Origin: Oscillospiraceae bacterium
GTDB taxonomy: Bacteria; Bacillota; Clostridia; Oscillospirales; Ruminococcaceae
DNA: 15,448 bases
Direction of reading: 5' to 3'
Assembly: GCA_022792755.1 (NCBI GenBank)
Contig: JAAWBP010000049.1
Location: 1 to 15,448, forward strand
Position numbers and translations under genes: made by a program. Below the pieces are notes generated by a model. That model was not told the DNA's origin. It worked only from the letters and a program-made list of their open reading frames with translations, and ran no database searches. This document shows positions 6,648 through 14,114 of the stretch, piece after piece (within the stretch, counting starts at the first letter, position 1; every line of letters begins with the position of its first letter).

Positions 6648-6668
6648 TACCCTTGTCAATCGAGGGTA
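6648..6668 (+). promoter_or_regulatory. Leader dyad containing copy 2 of the 17-bp shared motif
   Basis: TACCCT (6648-6653) and AGGGTA (6663-6668) form 6-bp arms around a 9-nt loop, TGTCAATCG. Positions 6652-6668 repeat exactly the 17-bp motif found at 70-86. The site is about 12-32 nt downstream of the predicted transcription start and 14 bp before the ribosome binding site. It could be an operator acting as a roadblock, or an RNA hairpin that exposes the loop. Confidence 0.55.
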
Positions 6669-6695
6669 AAATTGAGAAAACGAGGTAGGATAGAA

Positions 6696-7364
6696 TTGCT
6701 TTTCAGTGCTGACCTGTTGATAAAATGGTTTGTCCGGCTGATCGTCGCTTTTACGGCGCTGCCGATCCATGAATTTGCCCACGGCTTTGTAGCGGACAAG
6801 CTCGGGGATCACACCGCCCGTTACCAGGGGCGGCTGAATATCAACCCCTTCACCCATATGGATTTGATCGGGACGGTCTGCCTTGTTCTCACCGGCTTCG
6901 GCTGGGGTAAGCCGGTTCAGATCGATCCGCGCAACTTTAAAAATCCAAAGGCTGGGATGGCGATTTCGGCGGCTGCGGGCCCAATTTCCAACCTGCTGAT
7001 GGCCTTTGTCACCATGATTCTCCAAAAAGTTTTCCTTTATATTCAGTTTTACGTGGCCCAGAACATGGTCTTTGAAACCCTTGCCAATGTTTTCTATATT
7101 ATGACGGTGGTCAATATCTCCCTCGCGATTTTCAACCTGATCCCGATTCCCCCGCTGGACGGCTCGCGGATCCTCAACCTGTTCCTGCCTAGCCGGATCT
7201 ATTTTGCCATTATGAAGTATGAGACGTTTATCTTTATCGGCTTGTTTTTGATCCTCTGGACCGGGATTTTAGACCGTCCGCTCGGCTTTATGAACAGCCT
7301 CATTTACAGCGGGTTTAATTATCTGACCGGCTTCGTGGATCTCATCGCCCGTGCGCTGCTATAG
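6696..7364 (+). CDS. Site-2 protease family (M50) membrane zinc metalloprotease
   Basis: A 222-residue integral membrane protein of the M50 rhomboid-like YwhC/Rv1735-type subgroup. The zinc motif HEFAH (25-29) lies in the first membrane segment, NPFTHMD follows, and the third metal ligand is in NLIPIPPLDG (147-156, D155). Several hydrophobic helices span the rest. The start is TTG 6696, six bases after GAGGTAGGA; the frame extends upstream to 6567, but that would include the promoter region. Members of this small subgroup lack a PDZ domain and have no well-defined substrate. In Clostridia the gene commonly stands just before scpA, here with a 10-bp gap, so it is the first gene of the scpAB operon. 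Confidence 0.9.
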   Translation: MLFSADLLIKWFVRLIVAFTALPIHEFAHGFVADKLGDHTARYQGRLNINPFTHMDLIGTVCLVLTGFGWGKPVQIDPRNFKNPKAGMAISAAAGPISNLLMAFVTMILQKVFLYIQFYVAQNMVFETLANVFYIMTVVNISLAIFNLIPIPPLDGSRILNLFLPSRIYFAIMKYETFIFIGLFLILWTGILDRPLGFMNSLIYSGFNYLTGFVDLIARALL

Positions 7365-7374
7365 GTGACTCGGT

Positions 7375-8097
7375 TTGGAGCAGCTGAGTTTTAAATTAGA
7401 AGTGTTCGAAGGGCCGCTGGACCTGCTTCTGCACCTGATTGCAAAGCATAAGCTCGACATTGCCGATATTGAGATCACCAGCCTATTAGAGCAGTATTTG
7501 GCCTACATCGAGCAGATGAAGCTGGCCGATTTGGAAGTAGCCAGTGAATTTCTCGAAATGGCGGCGAGGCTGGTTTACATCAAAACGGTCTCCCTTCTTC
7601 CAAAGCATGAGGAAGCAGACGAGCTCAGGCGGGAGCTGAGCGGGGAGCTTTTGGAGCTGTCTGCTATCAAGTATGTCGCCGCTAAGCTTTCCGAGATGAA
7701 CCGTGATTATCAGGTCTTTGTCCGAGAACCTCTGCCGATTCCAGTGGACAATACCTACCGCCGGGAACACCTGCCTGAAGAACTTTTGTCCGCTTATTTT
7801 GCCGTTGCGGGCCGGAAGCAGGGTAAGCTTCCGCCGCCGGTCAGTGAATTCACCCCTTTGGTGAGCAAACGGATTGTTTCGGTTACCTCGCGGATTTTTT
7901 ACCTGCTCCGAAGGCTTTATAAGGAGGGGCAGGCGCCTTTGGGCGACTGTTATCAGTCCGCCGACCGTTCAGAGATGGTCGCGACTTTTCTGGCCGTTCT
8001 GGAGCTCGTCAAAAGCGGGCGGCTCTCCCTTAATGAAGACAATACGGTGATCTATTTTAATCGGGAAAAGAGAACGGAGACGTTGAATGGAAATTAA
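7375..8097 (+). CDS. scpA: Segregation and condensation protein A
   Basis: A 240-residue kleisin subunit that bridges the heads of the SMC dimer in the bacterial condensin, which organises and helps segregate the chromosome. The N-terminus is typical (FKLEVFEGPLDLLLHLIAKHKLDI, 6-29), as are the middle region (FLEMAARLVYIKTVSLLP) and the C-terminal winged helix (VATFLAVLELVKSGRLSL). The start is TTG 7375, preceded by AGGTGA at 7364-7369. It overlaps scpB by 11 bp, suggesting translational coupling and matched amounts of the two partners. Confidence 0.96.
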   Translation: MEQLSFKLEVFEGPLDLLLHLIAKHKLDIADIEITSLLEQYLAYIEQMKLADLEVASEFLEMAARLVYIKTVSLLPKHEEADELRRELSGELLELSAIKYVAAKLSEMNRDYQVFVREPLPIPVDNTYRREHLPEELLSAYFAVAGRKQGKLPPPVSEFTPLVSKRIVSVTSRIFYLLRRLYKEGQAPLGDCYQSADRSEMVATFLAVLELVKSGRLSLNEDNTVIYFNREKRTETLNGN

Positions 8098-8671
8098 TCA
8101 GTATAAAGCGCGGATTGAGGCGGTTCTGTTCGCTTCAGGGGAGCCGGTTTCAGCTGTTCGTTTGGCGGAGCTTCTGGAGATAGAGGAAGAGACTGTCTAC
8201 CAGGTCGTTACCATGATGAAGGACGATTATGATGCGGAAGAACGGGGCATTCTTTTGGTGGAGCTGGGGGAGAGCTTTCAGCTGGCCACAAAAGACCGCT
8301 ATGCCGGTTTGGTCCGTTCGGCGCTCGAAATCCGGCGAAACACGCCACTTTCCCAGGCCGCAATGGAGGTTCTGTCGATTATCGCTTATAACCAGCCGGT
8401 TACCAAGAGCTTCGTCGAACAGGTGCGCGGGGTGGAAAGCGGGCAGATTGTCAACAACCTGGCGGAAAAAGGGCTGGTGGAGGAAGCCGGAAGGCTGGAA
8501 GTGCCCGGGCGGCCGATCTCTTACCGGACCACCCTTCAGTTCCTCCGCTGTTTCGGAATCTCCTCTCTGGAGCAGCTGCCGCCCCTGCCGGATCAAAGCG
8601 GCCAGGTGATGCTCGACGAATATATTTCCTCTGAAGCGGCTGAGGAAGAGGGGACAGGGCAACCGGAGTGA
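8087..8671 (+). CDS. scpB: Segregation and condensation protein B
   Basis: A 194-residue partner of ScpA in the SMC-ScpAB complex. It contains two winged-helix domains: the first about residues 5-80 (IEAVLFASGEPVSAVRLAELL) and the second about 90-165, with the signature LSQAAMEVLSIIAYNQPVTK and the motif GRPISYRTT. The ATG lies inside the last codons of scpA. The acidic C-terminal tail is normal for the family. Confidence 0.96.
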   Translation: MEINQYKARIEAVLFASGEPVSAVRLAELLEIEEETVYQVVTMMKDDYDAEERGILLVELGESFQLATKDRYAGLVRSALEIRRNTPLSQAAMEVLSIIAYNQPVTKSFVEQVRGVESGQIVNNLAEKGLVEEAGRLEVPGRPISYRTTLQFLRCFGISSLEQLPPLPDQSGQVMLDEYISSEAAEEEGTGQPE

Positions 8672-8692
8672 AGCAGAGTGAGGTGATGGACG

Positions 8693-9286
8693 TTGACAGG
8701 CTGGATCATTGCGGCGGCTGTGTTTGCGTTCTTTGCTTTGATTTTGGGAACCAGCGCTAAATGCAGGCTGTCATATCAGGACGGGGAATTCTGCGTGAAG
8801 GTGGGATTCTGGTGTTTCTGGTTTACGGTTTTTCCACAGCAGAAAAAGGAAAAACCACCCGAGAAGCAGCCTGAAAAGAAAGCGGATTCCGATAAGCCGC
8901 CGAAAGAGGAGCCGGAAAAAAAGAAGGAAAAGACCGATTTTAGTTTGATACGGAATTTGATTGGTTCTGGCTTAAAAGGGTTCCAAACGGTTTGGCGCCA
9001 TCTCATTTTTTATAACCTCCGTCTTTGTGTCGTTGTCGGGGATGAGGATGCGGCGGCATGTGCGCTGCAATATGGGAAATTATGCGGCGCTGTCTATGGG
9101 GGGCTTGCCGCGGCCAAGAATCTGGCCAGGTTGCGGGAAAAGGAGATTTCGCTGTCCTGCGATTTTTCAAAAAACAGGACGGAATGTGATTTGCAGGCGT
9201 TTGTTCGAATCCGGATTCTTTTTGTCTTTGGCGCCGCATTTCGAATGCTTTTTCATCTTGCGGTTAATACTATGAAAAACGGTTAG
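8693..9286 (+). CDS. DUF2953 membrane protein (YtfI-like)
   Basis: A 197-residue protein with one N-terminal membrane helix (about 3-22), a short conserved stretch ending in WCFWFTVFP, a very charged Lys/Glu/Pro linker (about 49-82), and a C-terminal domain with a second hydrophobic segment (about 170-190). This matches DUF2953, the family of B. subtilis YtfI, which is encoded next to ytfJ there as here. The start is TTG 8693, five bases after GAGGTGAT; an ATG at 8686 is in another frame. The function is unknown; the steady link to ytfJ suggests a role in the forming spore. Confidence 0.78.
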   Translation: MTGWIIAAAVFAFFALILGTSAKCRLSYQDGEFCVKVGFWCFWFTVFPQQKKEKPPEKQPEKKADSDKPPKEEPEKKKEKTDFSLIRNLIGSGLKGFQTVWRHLIFYNLRLCVVVGDEDAAACALQYGKLCGAVYGGLAAAKNLARLREKEISLSCDFSKNRTECDLQAFVRIRILFVFGAAFRMLFHLAVNTMKNG

Positions 9287-9410
9287 AGTTAAAATGTCTG
9301 CGGGCGCGGGAGCGCAGCGGAGTGCTTTTGACTGTGGGAGGCCGTATTTTTTACAGCGGAAAAATGCAAAATAGTTTTTCTAATAACGATGAAACAGGAA
9401 GGTGTAATTT

Positions 9411-9824
9411 ATGAGTGAGCATCCAATTCAAGGGCTGATGTCGACCGCCATGCAGAAAATCCGGGAGATGATCGATGTCAATACCATCATCGGTGACCCG
9501 ATTACCACGCCGGACGGTACGACGATCATCCCGGTTTCCAAGGTGTCCTTTGGCTTTGCTTCTGGCGGCTCCGATCTGCCGGCCAAAGTGCAGAAGGAGC
9601 TTTTCGGCGGGGGAAGCGGCGCCGGCATCACCATCAACCCGATTGCCTTTTTGGTTGTAGGCGGCGGGGACGTCAAACTCCTTCAGCTCAGTGACGGGAA
9701 CACCGGGGCGGTCGGCAAAGCGGTGGAGATGGTGCCGGACGTCATCGACAAATTCAGCGAGCTCTTTTCCAAAAAGGATAAATCCTCTAAGAAGGGAAAA
9801 GGGCAGGAACCTGCCGCTGAGTAA
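9411..9824 (+). CDS. ytfJ: GerW family sporulation protein YtfJ
   Basis: A 137-residue soluble protein of the YtfJ/GerW family, which in Bacillus is made in the forespore and is needed for proper germination. Hallmarks are the N-terminal HPIQGLMSTAMQKIREMID, then ITTPDGTTIIPVSKVSFGFASGG, and the glycine-rich GGGSGAGITINPIAFLVV. The C-terminal tail is a Lys-rich, disordered stretch (about 119-137). The start ATG 9411 follows GGAAGGTG. A 124-bp gap before it could hold a separate, forespore-type promoter, but I found no convincing one. It indicates that the organism forms spores or descends from a spore former. Confidence 0.93.
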   Translation: MSEHPIQGLMSTAMQKIREMIDVNTIIGDPITTPDGTTIIPVSKVSFGFASGGSDLPAKVQKELFGGGSGAGITINPIAFLVVGGGDVKLLQLSDGNTGAVGKAVEMVPDVIDKFSELFSKKDKSSKKGKGQEPAAE

Positions 9825-9850
9825 TCCCCGCCTGAATAGGACTGGCCGCT

Positions 9851-9879
9851 GCCTGCATATAAATTGATCGAATGCAGGC
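9851..9879 (+). repeat. Hairpin between ytfJ and dacF
   Basis: GCCTGCAT (9851-9858) and ATGCAGGC (9872-9879) form a perfect 8-bp stem with a 13-nt loop, 26 bp after the ytfJ stop codon. No T run follows, so it is unlikely to be a full terminator; it may stabilise mRNA ends or cause partial attenuation before the downstream gene. Confidence 0.5.
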
Positions 9880-9924
9880 GGCTGCAAAAGCCTCCTGACC
9901 TTGTGCTTTGGGGGCTTAATTGTT

Positions 9925-11100
9925 ATGAAAAAACGGCTGACGGGATTTTTAACTGCTTTTTTCATCCTGCTTTGTTTCGCTGTCCCTGTTTCGGGGCAGG
10001 AATACGCCGGCGGGGTTTCGGCAAAGGCCGCGATTTTGATCGAGGCGACGACAGGGCGTGTTCTTTATGCAAAGAATGCGGACAGTAGGCTCCCGATGGC
10101 CAGTACGACGAAAATTATGTCCGCCCTGCTCACTTTAGAGCAGCCGAATCTGGATGAGTATTTTACAGTCGATCCGGATGCAATCCGGGTGGAAGGTTCT
10201 TCTATGGGTTTGGTCGAAGGGGACCAGGTGACCCTGCGTGCTTTAGCTTATGGAATGCTCCTTCCTTCGGGAAATGACGCTGCGAATGCCGCTGCGGTCA
10301 AAATCGGCGGGACGACGGAAAACTTCATTGCAATGATGAACAAGCGGGCGGAGCTTTTGGGATTGTCGAACACCCATTTTGTCACCCCTTCCGGCCTTCA
10401 CGATGATGCGCATTACTCCACCGCGAAAGACATGGCGATGCTGACCCGTGCGGCGCTGAAAAACCCGGATTTCCTCGCCATCTGCTCCTCTAAAAATGCG
10501 CAGCTGGAGTTTGGAAATCCGCCCTTTAAACGGTGGTTGAAAAACAGCAATAAAATGCTGCAAAACTATGAGGGCGCCATCGGCGTCAAAACCGGTTTTA
10601 CCGACGAAGCGGGGCGCTGCCTCGTCTCGGCCGCCCGCCGCAACGGTGTGACGCTGATCTGTGTCACCCTCAGCGACCCGAACGACTGGCAGGATACCGC
10701 CAACCTGTTCGACTATGGATTTACCCAGGTTTCATCTCATGAAATCCCCGCTTCATTGGCCGGTGAAAAAACGGTGAAGGTCACCGGCGGAACACAGCAG
10801 GAATGTAAGGTGGAGCTGTACGGCGCAGCTACCACGGTGGTCGATCTCGACCAGTTGACGGCCGAATTTCATCTTGACCGCTTTTATTACGCGCCGATTC
10901 AGGCTGGAGATATTGTCGGCCGTGTGGATTATCTTTACGAGGGTGAGGTTGTCGCCTCGCAGCAGCTGATGGCCTCTGAAACGGTCGAGCAAAAGGCGCC
11001 TTCCGAAGAAGAGGAAAATATGTTCAGCGCTTTTTTCAGTTCGATCATCGGTGCGTTTGAGGCAATCGTTTCGTTTTTACAGAGTTTTGGACAGAATTAG
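9925..11100 (+). CDS. dacF: D-alanyl-D-alanine carboxypeptidase (DacF-like, PBP5 family)
   Basis: A 391-residue exported peptidase of family S11 that removes the terminal D-Ala from peptidoglycan stem peptides, acting outside the membrane. It starts with a signal peptide (MKKRLTGFLTAFFILLCF, cleavage near residue 24). The active-site motifs are STTK (S60-K63), SGN (115-117) and KTG (222-224). A PBP5 C-terminal domain follows, and residues about 370-391 form an amphipathic or hydrophobic anchor. The start is ATG 9925; an earlier in-frame start at 9901 has no ribosome binding site and would precede the signal peptide. The site before 9925 is weak (GGGGGC). Its position after ytfJ suggests use in spore cortex formation, but vegetative use is equally possible. 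The exact S11 paralogue (dacF versus dacB) is uncertain. Confidence 0.92.
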   Translation: MKKRLTGFLTAFFILLCFAVPVSGQEYAGGVSAKAAILIEATTGRVLYAKNADSRLPMASTTKIMSALLTLEQPNLDEYFTVDPDAIRVEGSSMGLVEGDQVTLRALAYGMLLPSGNDAANAAAVKIGGTTENFIAMMNKRAELLGLSNTHFVTPSGLHDDAHYSTAKDMAMLTRAALKNPDFLAICSSKNAQLEFGNPPFKRWLKNSNKMLQNYEGAIGVKTGFTDEAGRCLVSAARRNGVTLICVTLSDPNDWQDTANLFDYGFTQVSSHEIPASLAGEKTVKVTGGTQQECKVELYGAATTVVDLDQLTAEFHLDRFYYAPIQAGDIVGRVDYLYEGEVVASQQLMASETVEQKAPSEEEENMFSAFFSSIIGAFEAIVSFLQSFGQN

Positions 11101-11114
11101 GAAAGGGTTTTGAC

Positions 11115-11855
11115 GTGGAAAAAATCAGGATTCAGAAGGTGCTGTCTGATGCAGGATATTGCTCCCGCAGAAAGGCTGAGGAGTTAATCTCCAGAGGAAT
11201 GATCAAGGTCAACGGCCATCCGGCGGAAATTGGAATGAAGGTCGACCCCGCCAGGGATTTGATCTCAGTAAACGGAGAGGCTCTCTATATCCCGCGGAAA
11301 AAGAGCTTCCGCTATTTGATGATGAATAAGCCCCGCGGTTACGTCACGACAGTGAGCGACGACCAGAACCGGCGCTGCGTGATGGATCTTCTCGGCGAAG
11401 TGGAGGAGCGGGTCTATCCGGTCGGGCGGCTGGATATGAACAGCGAGGGATTGCTGATCTTTACCAATGACGGTGCCTTTGCGAATGATTTGATGCACCC
11501 CAGCCGCCATGTGACCAAAACCTATCGGGTTACCGTCCGCCCGGATGTCGACGACGAACAGACCCTGGCTCTGTCGGAGGGCGTTGCCATCGACGGGAGG
11601 AAAACGTCGCCTGCGGTCGTCCGGGTGCTGACAAAGGAGCCGGGGCGGGTGGTGCTCGAAATCGTGATCCGCGAGGGGCGCAACCGCCAGGTGCGCAAAA
11701 TGTGCGAGGCGGTTGGCCTCGAGGTCGCCAGGCTCAAACGGACGGCAGTCGGCCCGCTTCGGCTGGGGATGCTCAAGCCAGGCGCGGTTCGGGACCTGAC
11801 GGCGGAAGAGCTGAAGGCGATCCGAAATGCAATCAAGAAGCCGGAGCGTAGATGA
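11115..11855 (+). CDS. rluB: 23S rRNA pseudouridine synthase RluB/RsuA family
   Basis: A 246-residue RNA-modifying enzyme. Residues 1-60 form an S4 RNA-binding domain (IRIQKVLSDAGYCSRRKAEE). The catalytic domain carries the motif GRLDMNSEGLLIFTNDG with catalytic Asp107, and the C-terminal motif EGRNRQVRKMCEAVG. It isomerises uridine in 23S rRNA; the family name RluB follows from the usual clostridial and Bacillus context, but the target residue cannot be read from sequence. The start is GTG 11115 after GAAAGGG. It lies 14 bp after dacF. Confidence 0.93.
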   Translation: MEKIRIQKVLSDAGYCSRRKAEELISRGMIKVNGHPAEIGMKVDPARDLISVNGEALYIPRKKSFRYLMMNKPRGYVTTVSDDQNRRCVMDLLGEVEERVYPVGRLDMNSEGLLIFTNDGAFANDLMHPSRHVTKTYRVTVRPDVDDEQTLALSEGVAIDGRKTSPAVVRVLTKEPGRVVLEIVIREGRNRQVRKMCEAVGLEVARLKRTAVGPLRLGMLKPGAVRDLTAEELKAIRNAIKKPERR

Positions 11856-11856
11856 A

Positions 11857-12231
11857 ATGCTGAAGATGAAGATTGTCGAGGACAAGCAGGAAATTGTCCG
11901 CCTTGCAGAAGATTACGGTGTCCCAACGGATGGGGATTTGCACCTCTACCTTGCCGAAAATCGCGGCGAACTGCTGGGTGTCTGTTTTTATAGGTTTACA
12001 GAGGATGGAATGGAAATCCTGTTCGCTGATGCACAGGGTGATGCTGCCCTTTACGACGGGCTGATCCGCGCTGCAATGTCGGCGCTGTTCGACCGTGAAA
12101 ACGACCGGGTGGACTTTGCGGAAACGATGGACCGGGATCTGCTGGAGGCTTGCGGCTTTGTCACAAAGGACGAGCTTTGTATAAAATCGGCAAATGTGTT
12201 TTTTGAAACTTGTAAAAAATGTAAAAACTGA
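11857..12231 (+). CDS. Small GNAT-like protein of unknown function
   Basis: A 124-residue protein that I do not recognise with certainty. The segment LYLAENRGELLGVCFYRF looks like the central strands of a GNAT acetyltransferase, and DRDLLEACGFV resembles the C-terminal end of that fold (helix followed by GF). The acetyl-CoA loop Q/RxxGxG/A is absent, so it is a degenerate or minimal member, perhaps without enzyme activity. The C-terminus is Cys and Lys rich (ETCKKCKN). The start ATG 11857 lies 1 bp after the rluB stop, with GGAG at 11843-11846, so it is coupled to rluB. ATG 11866 is an alternative. It is the last gene of the long operon. Confidence 0.6.
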   Translation: MLKMKIVEDKQEIVRLAEDYGVPTDGDLHLYLAENRGELLGVCFYRFTEDGMEILFADAQGDAALYDGLIRAAMSALFDRENDRVDFAETMDRDLLEACGFVTKDELCIKSANVFFETCKKCKN

Positions 12232-12241
12232 TTTTAGCCTC

Positions 12242-12270
12242 TTGTTATTTAATTAACGATAGTGTATAAT
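12242..12270 (+). promoter_or_regulatory. Promoter of the biotin carrier-carboxyltransferase operon
   Basis: TTGTTA (12242-12247) and a perfect TATAAT (12265-12270) are 17 bp apart. Transcription would start near 12277, giving a leader of about 58 nt before ATG 12335, which has the ribosome binding site AAGGAG. No clear terminator separates it from the gene before, so read-through is possible. Confidence 0.8.
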
Positions 12271-12334
12271 GGTACATAATGTTTCCTTGTGGCAAAAAGG
12301 GTTATAAAAAACTATATTTAAGGAGATTTGTGCA

Positions 12335-12691
12335 ATGAGAAAATTTAATGTAGTAGTAAACGGCGAAAATTTTGATGTAACCGTCGACGAAATGGGCGGT
12401 ACTCCCGCTGCGGCTCCTGTGGCTGCCCCGGCGGCAGCTCCTGCTGCGGCCCCCGCTCCTGCGGCTGCTCCCGCTGGCGCTACCGACGTTAATTCTCCCA
12501 TGCCGGGCACCATTCTGAAGGTGAATGTCGGCGTTGGCGATGTCGTAAAGGCTGGCCAGGCTCTCGTCATTCTCGAAGCGATGAAGATGGAAAACGACAT
12601 TGTCGCCCCGGTTGACGGCAAGATCGCTGCAATTTATGTAAAGCAGGGCGACACGGTAGAGTCTAACAGCAAAATTCTCTCACTCGAATAA
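12335..12691 (+). CDS. Biotin carboxyl carrier protein of a decarboxylase/carboxylase
   Basis: A 118-residue carrier. Residues 1-23 form a short N-terminal strand region, 24-49 an almost pure Ala/Pro linker, and 50-118 the biotinyl domain with the EAMKMEN motif, the biotinylated lysine being K84. The Pro/Ala linker is the usual flexible arm that lets biotin swing between active sites, and its DNA is repetitive and GC-rich (12403-12481). Such proteins act as the gamma or C subunit of Na+-translocating decarboxylases (glutaconyl-, methylmalonyl-CoA, oxaloacetate). The gene lies 18 bp before the carboxyltransferase, which is its likely partner. A separate biotin ligase must attach the cofactor. 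Confidence 0.93.
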   Translation: MRKFNVVVNGENFDVTVDEMGGTPAAAPVAAPAAAPAAAPAPAAAPAGATDVNSPMPGTILKVNVGVGDVVKAGQALVILEAMKMENDIVAPVDGKIAAIYVKQGDTVESNSKILSLE

Positions 12692-12709
12692 GGAAAGGGA
12701 TTTGGACGA

Positions 12710-14101
12710 ATGGCTAAAGTAAAAGTAACGGAAACTGTCCTGCGTGACGCGCATCAGTCCCTGCTTGCCACCAGAATGACGACCGACGAAATGCTCCCGA
12801 TCCTCGGGAAGATGGACAAGGTCGGATTCTATTCGGCGGAAGTTTGGGGCGGCGCGACCTTCGACAGCTGCCTTCGGTTTTTGAATGAAGACCCGTGGGA
12901 GAGACTGCGGATCATCCGCCGGGAGATGCCCAATACCAAGCTGCAGATGCTCTTCCGCGGCCAGAATATGCTGGGCTACCGCCACTACGCGGACGATGTT
13001 CTGGAGTATTTTGTCCAGAAGTCGGTCGCAAACGGGATCGATATCATCCGTATCTTCGACGCGCTCAACGATATCCGCAACCTCAGAACCGCAATCAAAG
13101 CGGCGAAAAAGGAAAAAGCACACGCGCAGGTTGCGATCTCCTACACGCTGGGCGATGTGTTTACCGACGAGTACTTTGTGGAGTACGCCAAGCAGATCGA
13201 AGCGGAGGGCGCTGATTCTATTTGTATCAAGGATATGGCAGCGCTTTTGACACCGTACCGCACTGCGACCTTGACCAAGGCAATTAAAGAGGCGGTCAGC
13301 ATCCCGGTGCAGCTCCATACCCACTACACGTCCGGGCTTGCTTCCATGTGCCTGCTCAAGGGGATTGAAAATGGCGCCGATATGATCGACACTGCTATGT
13401 CCCCGCTGGCTCTGGGAACTTCCCATGCGCCGACTGAGTCGATGGTTGCGGCGCTGCAAGGGACGGAGTATGACACCGGCCTCGACCTCGTGCTCCTCAC
13501 TGAAATCCGTGAGTATTTCATGGGCCTGCGTGCAAAATACATCAAGTCCGGCCTGCTTGACCCGAAGATGCTTGCAGTTGATGCAAACGCTTTGATTTAC
13601 CAGGTTCCGGGCGGAATGCTTTCAAACCTCCTTTCCCAGCTGAAACAGGCAGGGAAAGAGGATCAGCTCAACGACGTTCTCAACGAGGTGCCGCGTGTCC
13701 GCAAAGACGCCGGTATGCCCCCGCTGGTTACGCCGACCTCCCAGATCGTCGGTACCCAGGCGGTTTTCAACGTCATCATGGGCGAGCGTTATAAGATGGT
13801 GACAAAGGAATTCAAGGGCCTTGTCCGGGGTGAATATGGTAAAACCCCGGTTGCCATCGACCCCGAATTCCGCAAAAAGATCATCGGCGATGCAGAGCCG
13901 ATCGACTGCCGTCCGGCGGATCTCCTTGAACCGGAGCTTGATAAGCTTCGCGCGGAGTGCGCCCAGTGGACTGAGCAGGAGGAGGATGTCCTCAGCTATG
14001 CGCAGTTTGGCCAGGTTGCGGTCAAGTTCTTCGAAGGCCGCCACAAGAAGCCTTTCAATGAAAACGAGCCGAATACTAAGATTCAGATCAGCTACAAATA
14101 A
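12710..14101 (+). CDS. oadA: Oxaloacetate decarboxylase alpha / pyruvate carboxylase B-type carboxyltransferase
   Basis: A 463-residue carboxyltransferase of the HMGL-like TIM-barrel family. It moves CO2 between oxaloacetate and protein-bound biotin, forming pyruvate. The metal site is visible in LRDAHQS (D13, near H15), IKDMA (K174, the probable carbamylated lysine) and HTHYTSG (H203, H205). SPLALGTSHAPTES is typical of the clostridial branch. The C-terminal part (about 300-450) is the conserved carboxylase domain (PYC_OADA). No biotinyl domain is fused, unlike classic OadA or PycB of some bacteria; the separate upstream carrier supplies it. The start ATG 12710 follows AGGAAAGGG. No membrane beta subunit and no biotin carboxylase is encoded here, so the direction of the reaction in vivo cannot be decided. 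Confidence 0.92.
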   Translation: MAKVKVTETVLRDAHQSLLATRMTTDEMLPILGKMDKVGFYSAEVWGGATFDSCLRFLNEDPWERLRIIRREMPNTKLQMLFRGQNMLGYRHYADDVLEYFVQKSVANGIDIIRIFDALNDIRNLRTAIKAAKKEKAHAQVAISYTLGDVFTDEYFVEYAKQIEAEGADSICIKDMAALLTPYRTATLTKAIKEAVSIPVQLHTHYTSGLASMCLLKGIENGADMIDTAMSPLALGTSHAPTESMVAALQGTEYDTGLDLVLLTEIREYFMGLRAKYIKSGLLDPKMLAVDANALIYQVPGGMLSNLLSQLKQAGKEDQLNDVLNEVPRVRKDAGMPPLVTPTSQIVGTQAVFNVIMGERYKMVTKEFKGLVRGEYGKTPVAIDPEFRKKIIGDAEPIDCRPADLLEPELDKLRAECAQWTEQEEDVLSYAQFGQVAVKFFEGRHKKPFNENEPNTKIQISYK

Positions 14102-14114
14102 GCTGAAACTTGAA

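Noticed and set aside
6653..6658. TTGACA on the minus strand inside the leader dyad as a second rpmB promoter.
   Set aside because: The hexamer is perfect, but the sequence 17 bp on (TGATAT) is a poor -10 box and a better rpmB promoter exists at 6512-6540.
6567..6695. Upstream in-frame extension of the M50 protease gene.
   Set aside because: It spans the inverted repeat, promoter and leader dyad; TTG 6696 with GAGGTAGGA is the better start and gives the normal N-terminus.
9330..9380. Possible forespore sigma-factor promoter before ytfJ.
   Set aside because: Fragments such as CGTATT and CAAAATAG loosely recall sigma-F/G elements, but spacing and bases do not fit well enough to claim it.
9351..9965. 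Minus-strand open frame of 204 codons opposite ytfJ.
   Set aside because: Antisense to a clear family gene, with a Pro/Arg-rich composition typical of shadow frames.
12403..12481. GC-rich repetitive stretch in the biotin carrier gene as a mobile or CRISPR-like repeat.
   Set aside because: It simply encodes the Ala/Pro linker in frame, with irregular units and no spacers.
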